DNA from: an uncultured Clostridia bacterium
GTDB taxonomy: Bacteria > Bacillota > Clostridia > UBA1381 > UBA9506
Length of the DNA: 64,000 nt
Assembly (NCBI GenBank): GCA_934438075.1
Contig: CAKSBF010000011.1
Coordinates: 1-64,000 of the forward strand
Direction of reading: 5' to 3'
The notes beneath the pieces were generated by a model that made no database searches, had not been told where the DNA came from, and saw nothing but the letters and a program-made list of their open reading frames with translations. The position numbers were made by a program, and so were the translations under genes. This document shows, one piece after another, positions 17,858-25,962 of this stretch (within the stretch, counting starts at the first letter, position 1; every line of letters starts with the position of its first letter).

Positions 17858-18421
17858 TTAAAATTTTACCTGCGGTACTTGTTCTGCACCTTCTGCTGCT
17901 TTAAAATATTCTGCTGTTTCAAAATCAAACATTTTTGCAATAAGCACCTTTGGAAAACGTTTTATCATGGTATTATAAGATTTTGCGGCATCGTTGTAAT
18001 CTTTTCTTGCCACAGCTATGCGATTTTCTGTGCCGGAAAGTTCATCGGTCAGAGCAGTAAACTGCGTGTCTGCTTTTAATTCCGGATAATTTTCTGCAAT
18101 CATCAAAAGTCTGCTGACGGCACTTGTTAACGCAGCATCCGCTTCTACGGTTTCCTCCGTGGTGGCGGCGCCGGCAAGACGTGCTCTTGCGTTTGATACT
18201 TCGCCGAAAACTTCGCTTTCGTGTGATGCGTAACCCTTTACTGTATTCACAACATTTGGGATCAGATCATTTCTTCGCTGCAGCTGTGTTTCGATGGCAG
18301 CAAACTGAGTATCCACATTTTCGCGGGCTGTTACCAAAGAGTTGTAAGCGCTAACGCATGCAATTGCTGCAATGACAATCGCTGCTATGAGTATGATTAA
18401 AATAGTCGTTCTTTTTTTCAT
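17858..18421 (-). CDS. lemA: LemA family protein
   Basis: A 187-residue LemA protein: an N-terminal membrane anchor (ILIILIAAIVIAAIACV) followed by a long helical domain with the family landmarks YNSLVTARENVDTQFAAIETQLQRRNDLIPNVVNTVKGYASHE, the AENYPELKAD motif and the terminal FDFETAEYFKA segment. LemA proteins are membrane-anchored helical bundles of uncertain function, nearly always next to a TPM-domain gene as here. GGAGCA precedes the ATG. The operon reads lemA then the TPM gene. Confidence 0.93.
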   Translation of the reverse strand: MKKRTTILIILIAAIVIAAIACVSAYNSLVTARENVDTQFAAIETQLQRRNDLIPNVVNTVKGYASHESEVFGEVSNARARLAGAATTEETVEADAALTSAVSRLLMIAENYPELKADTQFTALTDELSGTENRIAVARKDYNDAAKSYNTMIKRFPKVLIAKMFDFETAEYFKAAEGAEQVPQVKF

Positions 18422-18548
18422 AAATAATGCTCCTGTCTTTTATTTTATTTATCATTATTATACTACACGGGCGGGCAGATTGCAATAGCACAAGATGGAA
18501 ATGAAACGGCGCGGCTGTTTGGCTGCTGATGTTGTTGGGAGGCAGGCT

Positions 18549-19451
18549 TTATTTCAGATTACTGTTTACTTCCGCTTCCGCGGTCCTGACAAAGCGCAGA
18601 ACATCCTCCGGGGCGTTCTTGCTGTACAGCAAACCGTAGGGTATGCTGTATTCCCAGTTGACGGGAATGGAGACCAGAGCCGGATGAACATCCCGCCAGC
18701 ACTCAATTGTCAGCAAGACCTTGCCGGTTTCGGCGCAACGATTAAATACGGATAAGTCGTAAAATTGAGGGGTGTCTTCAATGCGAATTTGCGGATGGTT
18801 TTTTTCCAAGTCGTTGCGCAGAAAATCATTCACCCCCGAATCACCTTTTTTCACCATCATGAGTGTTTCGCCGTATAAATCTGCAATATCAATCTGTTTC
18901 TTGGAAGCAAGACGATGTTCCCGTGATACAGCTATCATTTTTTTATATCTGCCCAGCAATGAAAAATTACAAAGGGAAAGCCATGCTTTAGAATCGCAGA
19001 CGCCGATTAAGAAGTCAAATTTTTCTCCGAGCTTTTCGATTTCTGATAAGATTCCTTCGTGGTTATCCTCAAAAGGAACAAGATGAAGTTTATAATCGGG
19101 AAATTCCTTATTAATCCGATACCATAAATCCATGAAGGGTTTTGCAGGGTTTAAAAGCGAGGTCCCGACGCAGAAGGTTGTTTCATATTGCAGTGTGGCT
19201 GCGTTTGCACTTGCAATAGATTTTTTAGAATAATCTATCATAAATCTGGCGTCACGGCAGATAATCTCCCCGGCGGCTGTCAAACGGACTCCGGAGGGTG
19301 TACGATCAATTAATTTTAAATTTAAATGTGCCTCCAGTGTGTTCATTTGTTTCATGACAGCAGTGGGAGAAATAAAGAGCCGTTCTGCTGCTTTGGTAAA
19401 ACTTCCGCAGTCAGCAACGGCGATTAGAGTATCAAGCATAGGGTTATACAT
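18549..19451 (-). CDS. LysR family transcriptional regulator
   Basis: A 300-residue LysR regulator: an N-terminal winged helix-turn-helix (about 1-60; LDTLIAVADCGSFTKAAERLFISPTAVMKQMNTLE) and a periplasmic-binding-like effector domain (about 88-295). The start at 19451 is chosen because GGAGGTG precedes it; the longer in-frame start lacks a ribosome site. It faces the six-gene redox operon beginning at 19571 across a 119-base gap containing a 25-base palindrome, so it probably controls that operon and itself. The inducer is unknown; a redox or electrophile signal is an inference from the neighbours. Confidence 0.9.
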   Translation of the reverse strand: MYNPMLDTLIAVADCGSFTKAAERLFISPTAVMKQMNTLEAHLNLKLIDRTPSGVRLTAAGEIICRDARFMIDYSKKSIASANAATLQYETTFCVGTSLLNPAKPFMDLWYRINKEFPDYKLHLVPFEDNHEGILSEIEKLGEKFDFLIGVCDSKAWLSLCNFSLLGRYKKMIAVSREHRLASKKQIDIADLYGETLMMVKKGDSGVNDFLRNDLEKNHPQIRIEDTPQFYDLSVFNRCAETGKVLLTIECWRDVHPALVSIPVNWEYSIPYGLLYSKNAPEDVLRFVRTAEAEVNSNLK

Positions 19452-19467
19452 GCTGCACCTCCATAGT

Positions 19468-19492
19468 TTGTATAAACTTATAGTTAATACAA
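19468..19492. promoter_or_regulatory. Palindromic operator candidate for the LysR regulator
   Basis: A 25-base near-perfect palindrome with outer arms TTGTAT/ATACAA and inner arms AACT/AGTT about an AT-only centre. It contains the T-N11-A form typical of LysR sites and lies 16 bases upstream of the LysR start codon, between the divergent genes. Confidence 0.6.
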
Positions 19493-19570
19493 TGATAACA
19501 TATTGGCTATTCCCTGTCAAGCAAACCTATGTTACAATAAATTTAGCAAAAGAAAGGAGAGAGGTCCGAT

Positions 19571-20074
19571 ATGGGAAAATCAATGGTCGCTTTTTATTCC
19601 AGAGCACATGAAAATTATGTGAATGGTACGATTCAGGAATTAAAGGTTGGCAATACAGAGGTCTTTGCCGAGGTCATCGGTGAATTGACGGGTGCGGAGT
19701 TATTTAAAATTGAGCAGGAGGAGCCTTATTCCACCAATTATAACGAATGTATTGGACAGGCACGACACGATCAGCAGTGTAATCTACGACCGAAACTTAA
19801 GAAATATCCTGAAACTCTTGACGATTATGATGTAATTTATTTGGGTTACCCGAATTATTGGAGTACTATGCCCATGGCGGTGTTTACCTTTTTGGAACAT
19901 TATAATTTTGACGGAAAAAAGATTAAGCCCTTTTGTACTCATGAGGGCAGTGGATTGGGAGGCAGTGTTGCAGATATTAAAAAACTTTGTCCGCACGCCG
20001 TGGTGGAAAAAGGAATTGCTGTTCGCGGTGCCGGCGTTCGGTCAGCGCGTGCAGAACTCGAGAAATGGATATAG
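19571..20074 (+). CDS. Flavodoxin-like protein
   Basis: A 167-residue flavodoxin-fold protein. The N-terminal phosphate-loop region (MVAFYSRAHENYVNGTIQELKVGNTEVFAEVIGELTGAELFKIE) is a variant of the usual TGNT loop, with SRAHENY instead, followed by YDVIYLGYPNYWSTMPMAVFTFLEHYNFDGKKIKPFCTHEGSGLGGSVADIKK, typical of the flavodoxin_4 group. It likely carries FMN and acts in electron transfer or as a small reductase. AAAGGAGAGAGG precedes the ATG. It heads a redox operon of six genes all in the same direction, controlled presumably by the divergent LysR gene. Confidence 0.85.
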   Translation: MGKSMVAFYSRAHENYVNGTIQELKVGNTEVFAEVIGELTGAELFKIEQEEPYSTNYNECIGQARHDQQCNLRPKLKKYPETLDDYDVIYLGYPNYWSTMPMAVFTFLEHYNFDGKKIKPFCTHEGSGLGGSVADIKKLCPHAVVEKGIAVRGAGVRSARAELEKWI

Positions 20075-20100
20075 ATTAAAAATATAGGAGGAAACGTGAT

Positions 20101-20637
20101 ATGAAAAAAGTGTTAATTATTTCGGCAAGCCCCAGAAAACATGGTAATTCGGATTTGTTGTGCGACCGATTTGCGGAGGGAGCAAGAGAAAACGGCAATG
20201 ATGTGGAAAAGGTATTTCTTGCGGATAAAAATATTGCTTATTGTCATGGCTGCGGCGTCTGCAATACCTCACACAAGTGTGTGCAGAAGGATGACATGGC
20301 GGAGATGCTGGATAAAATGGCAAACGCGGAGGTAATTGTCTTTGCCACACCCGTATATTTTTATTCGATGGACGGCCAGATGAAAACCTTTATTGACCGC
20401 ACGGTGCCAAGATATACGGAGTTTGTCAATAAAGACTTTTACTTCATTCTGACGGCTGCAGATACAGAAAAGGCAAATTTGAACCGCACTATGGAAACGT
20501 TTCGGGGCTTTACGGAGGATTGCCTGGAGGGAGCGAAAGAAGCCGGGATTATTTATGGCACGGGCGCGTGGCAGATAGGAGAAATTAAGAATACTCCGGC
20601 ATATGATGAGGCTTATGAGATGGGAAGGAGAGTGTGA
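20101..20637 (+). CDS. NADPH-dependent FMN reductase-type flavoprotein
   Basis: A 178-residue flavodoxin-fold oxidoreductase. It starts MKKVLIISASPRKHGNSDLL, the FMN phosphate-binding SxRxxGNS motif, followed by CHGCGVCNTSHKCVQKDDM, a Cys-rich patch typical of the iron-sulfur flavoprotein-like group, and ATPVYFYSMDGQMKTFIDR. The expected role is reduction of flavin, quinones or electrophiles with NAD(P)H. The gene follows the flavodoxin by 26 bases with AGGAGG, and its TGA overlaps an alternative GTG start of the next gene. The Cys spacing is not a full 4Fe-4S ferredoxin motif. Confidence 0.88.
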   Translation: MKKVLIISASPRKHGNSDLLCDRFAEGARENGNDVEKVFLADKNIAYCHGCGVCNTSHKCVQKDDMAEMLDKMANAEVIVFATPVYFYSMDGQMKTFIDRTVPRYTEFVNKDFYFILTAADTEKANLNRTMETFRGFTEDCLEGAKEAGIIYGTGAWQIGEIKNTPAYDEAYEMGRRV

Positions 20638-20639
20638 AA

Positions 20640-21527
20640 ATGGAATATGTAACATTATCAAATGGTGTAAAAATGCCGATTTTGGGCTACGGTGTTTATC
20701 AGGTGACGAAGGAAGAATGTGAACGCTGTGTGCTGGATGCTTTAAAGGTCGGTTATCGGCATATTGATACTGCACAGGCATATTTTAACGAAGAAGAGGT
20801 TGGCAGTGCTGTTTTAAAATCCGGTGTTCCGAGAGAGGATATTTTTCTTACCACAAAAGTATGGATTGAAAATTACGGTTATGAGAAGGCAAAAAAGTCA
20901 GTTGAGGAATCTATGAGAAAACTTCAGACCGATTATCTTGATCTTGTACTTTTACATCAACCGTTCGCTGATTATTATGGTGCGTGGAAAGCTTTGGAGG
21001 AACTTTATGAAGAGGGAAAAATCCGCGCAATCGGCATATCTAATTTTTATGCTGATCGTATGGTTGATTTTGCTTCATTTAATCGTGTAAAGCCTATGGT
21101 TAATCAAATGGAAACTCATATTTTTAATCAGCAAAAAGAATTGAAAAAATGGGCAGAAAAATATGGTATACAACTGGAAGCATGGGGACCGTTCGGTGAG
21201 GGACGGGAAGGCATTTTTGATAATGCGGTTATTGGACAGATTGCTGAAAAGTATGGCAAGACAGCCGCGCAGGTCATGCTCCGCTGGAATATTCAGCGCG
21301 GCGTGGTGGTTATTCCGAAATCAACGCATGCGGAACGGATGGAAGAGAACTTTAAGGTTTTTGATTTTTCACTGTCCGATGAGGATATGGAGGCAATTGC
21401 AGCCTTGGATAAGAATAAAAGTGCTTTTTTTGCCCACACCGATCCCGGTATGGTAGAGTGGTTTGTAGGTATGGTGGAGGAAAGAAAAAAGAATCATGAC
21501 TCTTCAAAAGAAAAAAAGAACTGGTAG
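20640..21527 (+). CDS. Aldo/keto reductase
   Basis: A 295-residue NAD(P)H-dependent aldo/keto reductase with a TIM-barrel fold. The catalytic tetrad is visible: D and Y in DTAQAYFNEEEVG, K in TTKVW, H in VLLHQPF. The cofactor phosphate site IPKSTHAERMEENFKVFDFSLS is also typical. It probably reduces aldehydes such as methylglyoxal-type or 2,5-diketogluconate-type substrates; the exact one is unknown. The ATG at 20640 is preferred to the GTG at 20634 because the GGAAGGAGAG ribosome site is too close to the latter. It is third in the redox operon. Confidence 0.93.
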   Translation: MEYVTLSNGVKMPILGYGVYQVTKEECERCVLDALKVGYRHIDTAQAYFNEEEVGSAVLKSGVPREDIFLTTKVWIENYGYEKAKKSVEESMRKLQTDYLDLVLLHQPFADYYGAWKALEELYEEGKIRAIGISNFYADRMVDFASFNRVKPMVNQMETHIFNQQKELKKWAEKYGIQLEAWGPFGEGREGIFDNAVIGQIAEKYGKTAAQVMLRWNIQRGVVVIPKSTHAERMEENFKVFDFSLSDEDMEAIAALDKNKSAFFAHTDPGMVEWFVGMVEERKKNHDSSKEKKNW

Positions 21528-21539
21528 GAGGACAAAATT

Positions 21540-22547
21540 ATGAAAAAAGTATTATCTATAATTCTGAGCATGATATTTATGATGTCTGTGGTAACGGCTT
21601 GCAGTGCCGCAGACGATAGTGCGGAAACAAAAACAGAGGGTTTTGTGCTTGCAATGCAAATTGGCAATTCTGTTATGACGGTAAACGGAACGGAAAAGCC
21701 GATTGATGATCAGGGCACTGCTCCTGTAATTGTTGATGACAGGACATTGCTTCCCGTGCGTGCGGTTGTGGAAGAAATGGGAGGAACGGTTTCATGGAAC
21801 GAAGATACAAAGGAAGTAACACTCCGCTGCGCGTCAGATGAGATTAAGCTGACAATTGATTCTAAATCCGCATTACTAAACGGAGAAGAAAAAAAGTTGG
21901 ATGTTGCACCGACCATTATCAACGGGCGCACGATGCTGCCGATACGATTCATTGCGGAAAGTTTTCGGTTTGGTGTAGCTTGGGATGGCGCAGCGCAAAC
22001 AGTTACTATTACAAAAGCCGGGGAAGCGGAGAATCCAGCTGTGCAGCCGAGTGAGGAACCGGAAACAAAAAAACTGGTAGTTTATTTTTCTGCAACCGGC
22101 AGTACAAAAAAGGCGGCGGAATATATAGCAAAAGCGGCAGGCGCGGATTTGTTTGAAATAGAACCGGCAGCGCCGTATACCAGCGCAGACCTCAACTGGA
22201 ATGACAGTAACAGTCGTGTATCGAAGGAACATGATAATCCTGCAGACAGAGCGGTTGAACTGAAATCAAGTGATGTTCCGAACTGGGAGCAATATGACAC
22301 CGTTTGGATTGGTTACCCCATCTGGTGGGGCATTGCTGCTTGGCCGGTCAATAGCTTCGTTCAGGCAAATGATTTTACAGGAAAAACAGTAATTCCTTTC
22401 TGCACATCGGCAAGTTCAAGCCTGGGAGAAAGCGGTAAATTGTTGGCGACAGACGCAGAAACGGGAACTTGGCTTGACGGCGTGAGATTTTCTTCCGGTG
22501 TGTCGGAGGAAACGGTAACAGAGTGGGTTAAAAATATTGACAAGTAA
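21540..22547 (+). CDS. Lipoprotein: stalk domain fused to flavodoxin
   Basis: A 335-residue surface lipoprotein with an unusual fusion. The signal peptide ends in a lipobox (VTAC, Cys near 21). Residues about 35-165 form a copper-amine-oxidase-N-like stalk domain with two repeats (VIVDDRTLLPVRAVVEEMGGTVSWNEDTKEVTL and TIINGRTMLPIRFIAESFRFGVAWDGAAQTVTI). A short Pro/Glu linker leads to a flavodoxin domain (about 178-335: VVYFSATGSTKKAAEYIAKAAGADLFEIEP, DTVWIGYPIWWGIAAWPVNSFV, IPFCTSASSSLGES). A flavodoxin outside the membrane suggests extracellular electron transfer; export of a flavin protein is unusual. AGGAGG precedes the ATG. Fourth in the operon. Confidence 0.88.
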   Translation: MKKVLSIILSMIFMMSVVTACSAADDSAETKTEGFVLAMQIGNSVMTVNGTEKPIDDQGTAPVIVDDRTLLPVRAVVEEMGGTVSWNEDTKEVTLRCASDEIKLTIDSKSALLNGEEKKLDVAPTIINGRTMLPIRFIAESFRFGVAWDGAAQTVTITKAGEAENPAVQPSEEPETKKLVVYFSATGSTKKAAEYIAKAAGADLFEIEPAAPYTSADLNWNDSNSRVSKEHDNPADRAVELKSSDVPNWEQYDTVWIGYPIWWGIAAWPVNSFVQANDFTGKTVIPFCTSASSSLGESGKLLATDAETGTWLDGVRFSSGVSEETVTEWVKNIDK

Positions 22548-22599
22548 AGAAAATAGATGCATTAATTTTATAAAATTGTAAATAGGGGGTATTATAAAT

Positions 22600-23367
22600 A
22601 TGGCAATAAGAAAACAGACGGCGGGCAGAGACAGTCTGGGCAGCTTTGCTCCCAAATTTGCACAGCTTAATGATGATATTCTTTTCGGCGAGGTTTGGGC
22701 AAGGGAGGATAAGCTGTCTTTGAAACTGCGTTCCATTCTCACGGTTTCTGCATTGGTCAGCAAGGGCATGGTTGACAGTTCTTTCGCCTATCATGCAAAA
22801 ACAGCAAAGGAAAACGGTGTCAGCAAAACGGAAATGGCGGAGATTTTAACACACCTTGCTTTTTATGCGGGCTGGCCGAACGCGTGGGCTGCATTTCGTG
22901 TGGTGAAAGAGATATATGACGAAGAGAACGGCTCAGAACCGGTACATGGTGGCATGTTCGGACTTGGTGAGCCGAATCGTGCATATGCAAATTATTTTAT
23001 CGGCAACAGCTATTTAAAGCCGCTGACCAATCCGGAAGAAACCATATTCATCGCAAACGTAACCTTTGAGCCGGGATGCCGCAACAACTGGCATGTTCAT
23101 AAAGCAGCCGCCGGCGGCGGCCAGCTCCTGCTTTGCACTGATGGAGAGGGATGGTATCAGGAGAGTGGCAAAATGCCGCAAAGTCTGAAGCCGGGTGATG
23201 TTGTCTTTATCCCGGCGGGTGTAAAGCATTGGCACGGCGCAAAGGAAAACTGCTGGTTTTCACATCTGGCGGTAGAATGTCCGGGTGAGGATACATCTAC
23301 GGAATGGTTGGAAGCGGTTGATGATTTACAATATCCGAAAAATAGTATTGAAACGGAGGAAAAATAA
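22600..23367 (+). CDS. Carboxymuconolactone decarboxylase-cupin fusion
   Basis: A 255-residue fusion. Residues about 20-110 are a CMD/AhpD-like helical domain (KLSLKLRSILTVSALVSKGM, SFAYHAKTAKENGVSKTEMAEILTHLAFYAGWPNAWAAFRV). The usual AhpD CxxC is absent: SFAYH occupies its place. Residues about 140-235 are a cupin with metal-binding histidines (CRNNWHVHKAAAGGGQLLLCTDGEGWYQ; IPAGVKHWHG). Such fusions occur in anaerobe redox operons, where they may act on peroxides or small organic acids; the reaction is not known. It sits fifth in the operon, after a GGGGG-rich ribosome site. Confidence 0.9.
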   Translation: MAIRKQTAGRDSLGSFAPKFAQLNDDILFGEVWAREDKLSLKLRSILTVSALVSKGMVDSSFAYHAKTAKENGVSKTEMAEILTHLAFYAGWPNAWAAFRVVKEIYDEENGSEPVHGGMFGLGEPNRAYANYFIGNSYLKPLTNPEETIFIANVTFEPGCRNNWHVHKAAAGGGQLLLCTDGEGWYQESGKMPQSLKPGDVVFIPAGVKHWHGAKENCWFSHLAVECPGEDTSTEWLEAVDDLQYPKNSIETEEK

Positions 23368-23368
23368 A

Positions 23369-24532
23369 ATGAAATATGATTTTACCTACTATAACCCGAC
23401 GAAAGTTTATTTTGGTAAAACGGCGCTGGAACATTTGCCGGCGGAACTTGCAAATTATGGGGACAATGTACTCCTTATGTACGGGAAAGGTTCAGTAAAA
23501 AAGAGTGGACTTTATGACCAGATAACAGAGATTTTAAAGCAAGCGGGTAAAAGTGTGACCGAGCTTTCCGGTATTAAGTCTAATCCTTCTTATGCACAGC
23601 TTTTAGAAGGTGCAAGGCTTGTGCGGGAAAACAATATTGATTTTATTCTTGCTGTGGGCGGCGGCTCAGTGATTGACTGCGCAAAGGGTATTTCCGTTTC
23701 GGCGTACTGTGAAGGCGATCCGTGGCAAAAATATTGGATTAATTTTGAAGATGTCAGTAATAAAACTGTACCGGTTGGCGCGGTTCTTACCATGGCCGGC
23801 ACAGGCTCGGAGATGAACGGCGGATCAGTCATTACCAATGAAGAAAAAATGTTGAAAAATGGCAGAGTTTTTCCGGCTGAAGTTAATCCGAAATTTGCGG
23901 TTTTAAATCCGGAATATACCTATACCGTACCGCAGTATCAAATGGTAAGCGGTATCTTTGACACTATGTCACATTTGATGGAACAGTATTTTTCGGGCGA
24001 TGATGACAACACTACCGATTATGTACTGGAAGGTGTGATGCGCTCTTTGGTGCACAGCGCCAGAATAGCAATGCAGGATTGCAAAAACTATGAAGCGCGC
24101 AGTAATATTATGTGGTGTGCAACCATTGGACTGAACACTATTACCGGACTTTCCAAGCAGCAGGACTGGGAGGTTCATATGATAGAACATCAGCTGGGAG
24201 CGTATACCGACTGTGCACATGGCGCCGGTCTTGCTGCTGTATCGGTGGCATATTATCGGTATATTTGCGAATACGGAATGGATAAGTTTGTTCGTTTTGC
24301 AAAAAATGTATGGGGTGTCAATACGGAGGCTATGAGCCGCGAAGAGGCAGCCGATGCCGGCATCGAAAAGCTGGGAGAATTTATTCGTGAGCTTGGTTTG
24401 CCGCAGTCTTTAAAAGAGCTTGGAGCAACGGAGGACATGTTGGAGCCGATTGCAAATTCCACTGTGTTGGGCGGAGGTTATAAACAGATGAGCGCAGAAG
24501 ATATTCTGAAAGTGCTGAAGGCTTGTTTCTAA
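23369..24532 (+). CDS. Iron-containing alcohol dehydrogenase
   Basis: A 387-residue group III alcohol dehydrogenase, closest in pattern to YqhD/butanol dehydrogenase. It starts YDFTYYNPTKVYFGKTALEHLPAEL; the nucleotide site is AVGGGSVIDCAKGIS, followed by TMAGTGSEMNGGSVIT. Metal-ligand His and Asp residues lie in the GIFDTMSHLMEQYFS and EHQLGAYTDCAHGAGLAAV segments. It likely reduces aldehydes with NADPH, complementing the aldo/keto reductase. The ATG at 23369 is chosen because CGGAGG precedes it and the family begins there. It closes the redox operon, with a terminator after it. Confidence 0.93.
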   Translation: MKYDFTYYNPTKVYFGKTALEHLPAELANYGDNVLLMYGKGSVKKSGLYDQITEILKQAGKSVTELSGIKSNPSYAQLLEGARLVRENNIDFILAVGGGSVIDCAKGISVSAYCEGDPWQKYWINFEDVSNKTVPVGAVLTMAGTGSEMNGGSVITNEEKMLKNGRVFPAEVNPKFAVLNPEYTYTVPQYQMVSGIFDTMSHLMEQYFSGDDDNTTDYVLEGVMRSLVHSARIAMQDCKNYEARSNIMWCATIGLNTITGLSKQQDWEVHMIEHQLGAYTDCAHGAGLAAVSVAYYRYICEYGMDKFVRFAKNVWGVNTEAMSREEAADAGIEKLGEFIRELGLPQSLKELGATEDMLEPIANSTVLGGGYKQMSAEDILKVLKACF

Positions 24533-24560
24533 AAACCTGCAAAAACAGAAAATAAGATAA

Positions 24561-24604
24561 AAAATCAACACGTATCCGATACAAGATGCGTGTTGATTTT
24601 TGTT
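24561..24604 (+). terminator. Terminator of the redox operon
   Basis: A 12-base stem AAAATCAACACG/CGTGTTGATTTT around a 16-base loop, followed by TTGTTATT. It begins 28 bases after the alcohol dehydrogenase stop. Confidence 0.88.
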
Positions 24605-25017
24605 ATTGGGTATGATATAATAAATTTGTATAATATTTTTGCAAATCAATTTTAGGCAGCTGAAAAGAAACATTATTCATTTTGTTTGCCGGTAAAAAGG
24701 CATCGTGTCGGCTGTATGAAAACGGATATACCTAATTAAAAAACTGATTTTTTGAAAGAAATCGGCTTTTATGCACGAATGGAATGGTTTAGCAAGAATG
24801 ATTCCAAATCTGTGTTTTTCACTTTTTGGAATCTATATGACACATTCTTTTTATAAGACACTGCGCAAGTGGCGGCATTGGCAGTTTACATATATAACTT
24901 TCCTCAAGTAAAGGGATTAACGATACATATGGACAAACGGCAGGAGTATGCCGTTTCCGGTTAATTGCTTCTTCGGGACGGTGCGCATTTTATGATCATT
25001 ATAATACGGAGGACGGA
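24605..25017 (+). promoter_or_regulatory. Long hairpin-rich leader before the DMT transporter
   Basis: No gene in these 413 bases. A TATAAT lies near 24615 and again at 24630. Downstream hairpins are CTGATTT with AAATCGG near 24744-24766, GATTCCAAA (24800-24808) with TTTGGAATC (24825-24833), and AAACGGCA (24935-24942) with TGCCGTTT (24949-24956). The repeated stems suggest a structured leader RNA. I do not recognise a known class and the promoter position is uncertain. Confidence 0.35.
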
Positions 25018-25944
25018 ATGGAACATTCTAAAAAAATATATACGAACCCCCTGTTCGTTGCGGTTGGGGCTATTTTATGCTGTGCACTGTGGGGAAGTGC
25101 GACACCGTTTATTAAGTTGGGATATGCACTTATTTTACCGGTTAAAGACACCCCGTCAACGATACTTTTTGCAGGGGTTCGTTTTATGTTTGCCGGCATT
25201 ATTACCATACTGATATACAGTATAGCGCGGAAAAAGTGGCTGTACCCTCGCAGGGAAAACCTGAAAAGAGTTGCGGCGGTCAGTTGTTTTCAGACGGTGA
25301 TTCAATATTTTTTCTTTTATATAGGTCTTGCGAATACATCCGGCGTAAAAGGAACGGTTTTGAGCGGTTCAAATGCTTTTTTTGCTTTGCTTGCGGCAAG
25401 TCTGATATTTAAACAGGAAAAACTGACGCTGAGAAAAATTGTGGCGTGTCTTTTAGGATTTGCGGGAATTGTTATTATTAACCTTAACGGGCTGGATTTT
25501 AATATGAATTTTACCGGTGATGGTTTTGTACTTTTTTCAGCAATGGCATACGCGGTGTCATCTGTTTTGATGAAAAAGTATTCAAAATTTGAGGACCCTG
25601 TTGTAATAAGCGGATATCAGTTTTTTGCAGGGGGCATTGTGATGATAGCTGCGGGGCTTGCCTTTGGCGGACGTATTGTCATTACGGGTTTTGAGGCACT
25701 TGCGGTTCTTGCATATCTGTCTTTTTTGTCTGCTGTTGCATATGCGTTATGGGGTATCCTATTGAAATACAATCCCGTTTCGAGGGTGACGATATACAGC
25801 TTTTGTATTCCTGTATTCGGTGTTTTGCTTTCGAATCTTATGCTTTCGGAAAAAACGAACGTTTCACCGCTTAACCTGGTAATTACCCTTGTGCTTATTT
25901 GTGTGGGAATCATTATTTTGAATTACAACAAAGAAAACAGTTAA
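25018..25944 (+). CDS. EamA-type (DMT superfamily) transporter
   Basis: A 308-residue membrane protein with ten predicted helices in two EamA repeats: first half about 10-150 (CCALWGSATPFIKLGYALI), second about 165-300 (GDGFVLFSAMAYAVSSVLMKKYS, YLSFLSAVAYALWGILLKYNPVSRV, VFGVLLSNLMLSEKTNVSPLNL). Family members export amino acids, nucleobases or other metabolites; the substrate cannot be read from the sequence. GGAGG lies just before the ATG with short spacing. It is 18 bases upstream of prfA and may be cotranscribed with it. Confidence 0.88.
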   Translation: MEHSKKIYTNPLFVAVGAILCCALWGSATPFIKLGYALILPVKDTPSTILFAGVRFMFAGIITILIYSIARKKWLYPRRENLKRVAAVSCFQTVIQYFFFYIGLANTSGVKGTVLSGSNAFFALLAASLIFKQEKLTLRKIVACLLGFAGIVIINLNGLDFNMNFTGDGFVLFSAMAYAVSSVLMKKYSKFEDPVVISGYQFFAGGIVMIAAGLAFGGRIVITGFEALAVLAYLSFLSAVAYALWGILLKYNPVSRVTIYSFCIPVFGVLLSNLMLSEKTNVSPLNLVITLVLICVGIIILNYNKENS

Positions 25945-25962
25945 AATATTTGGGAGGAAACT

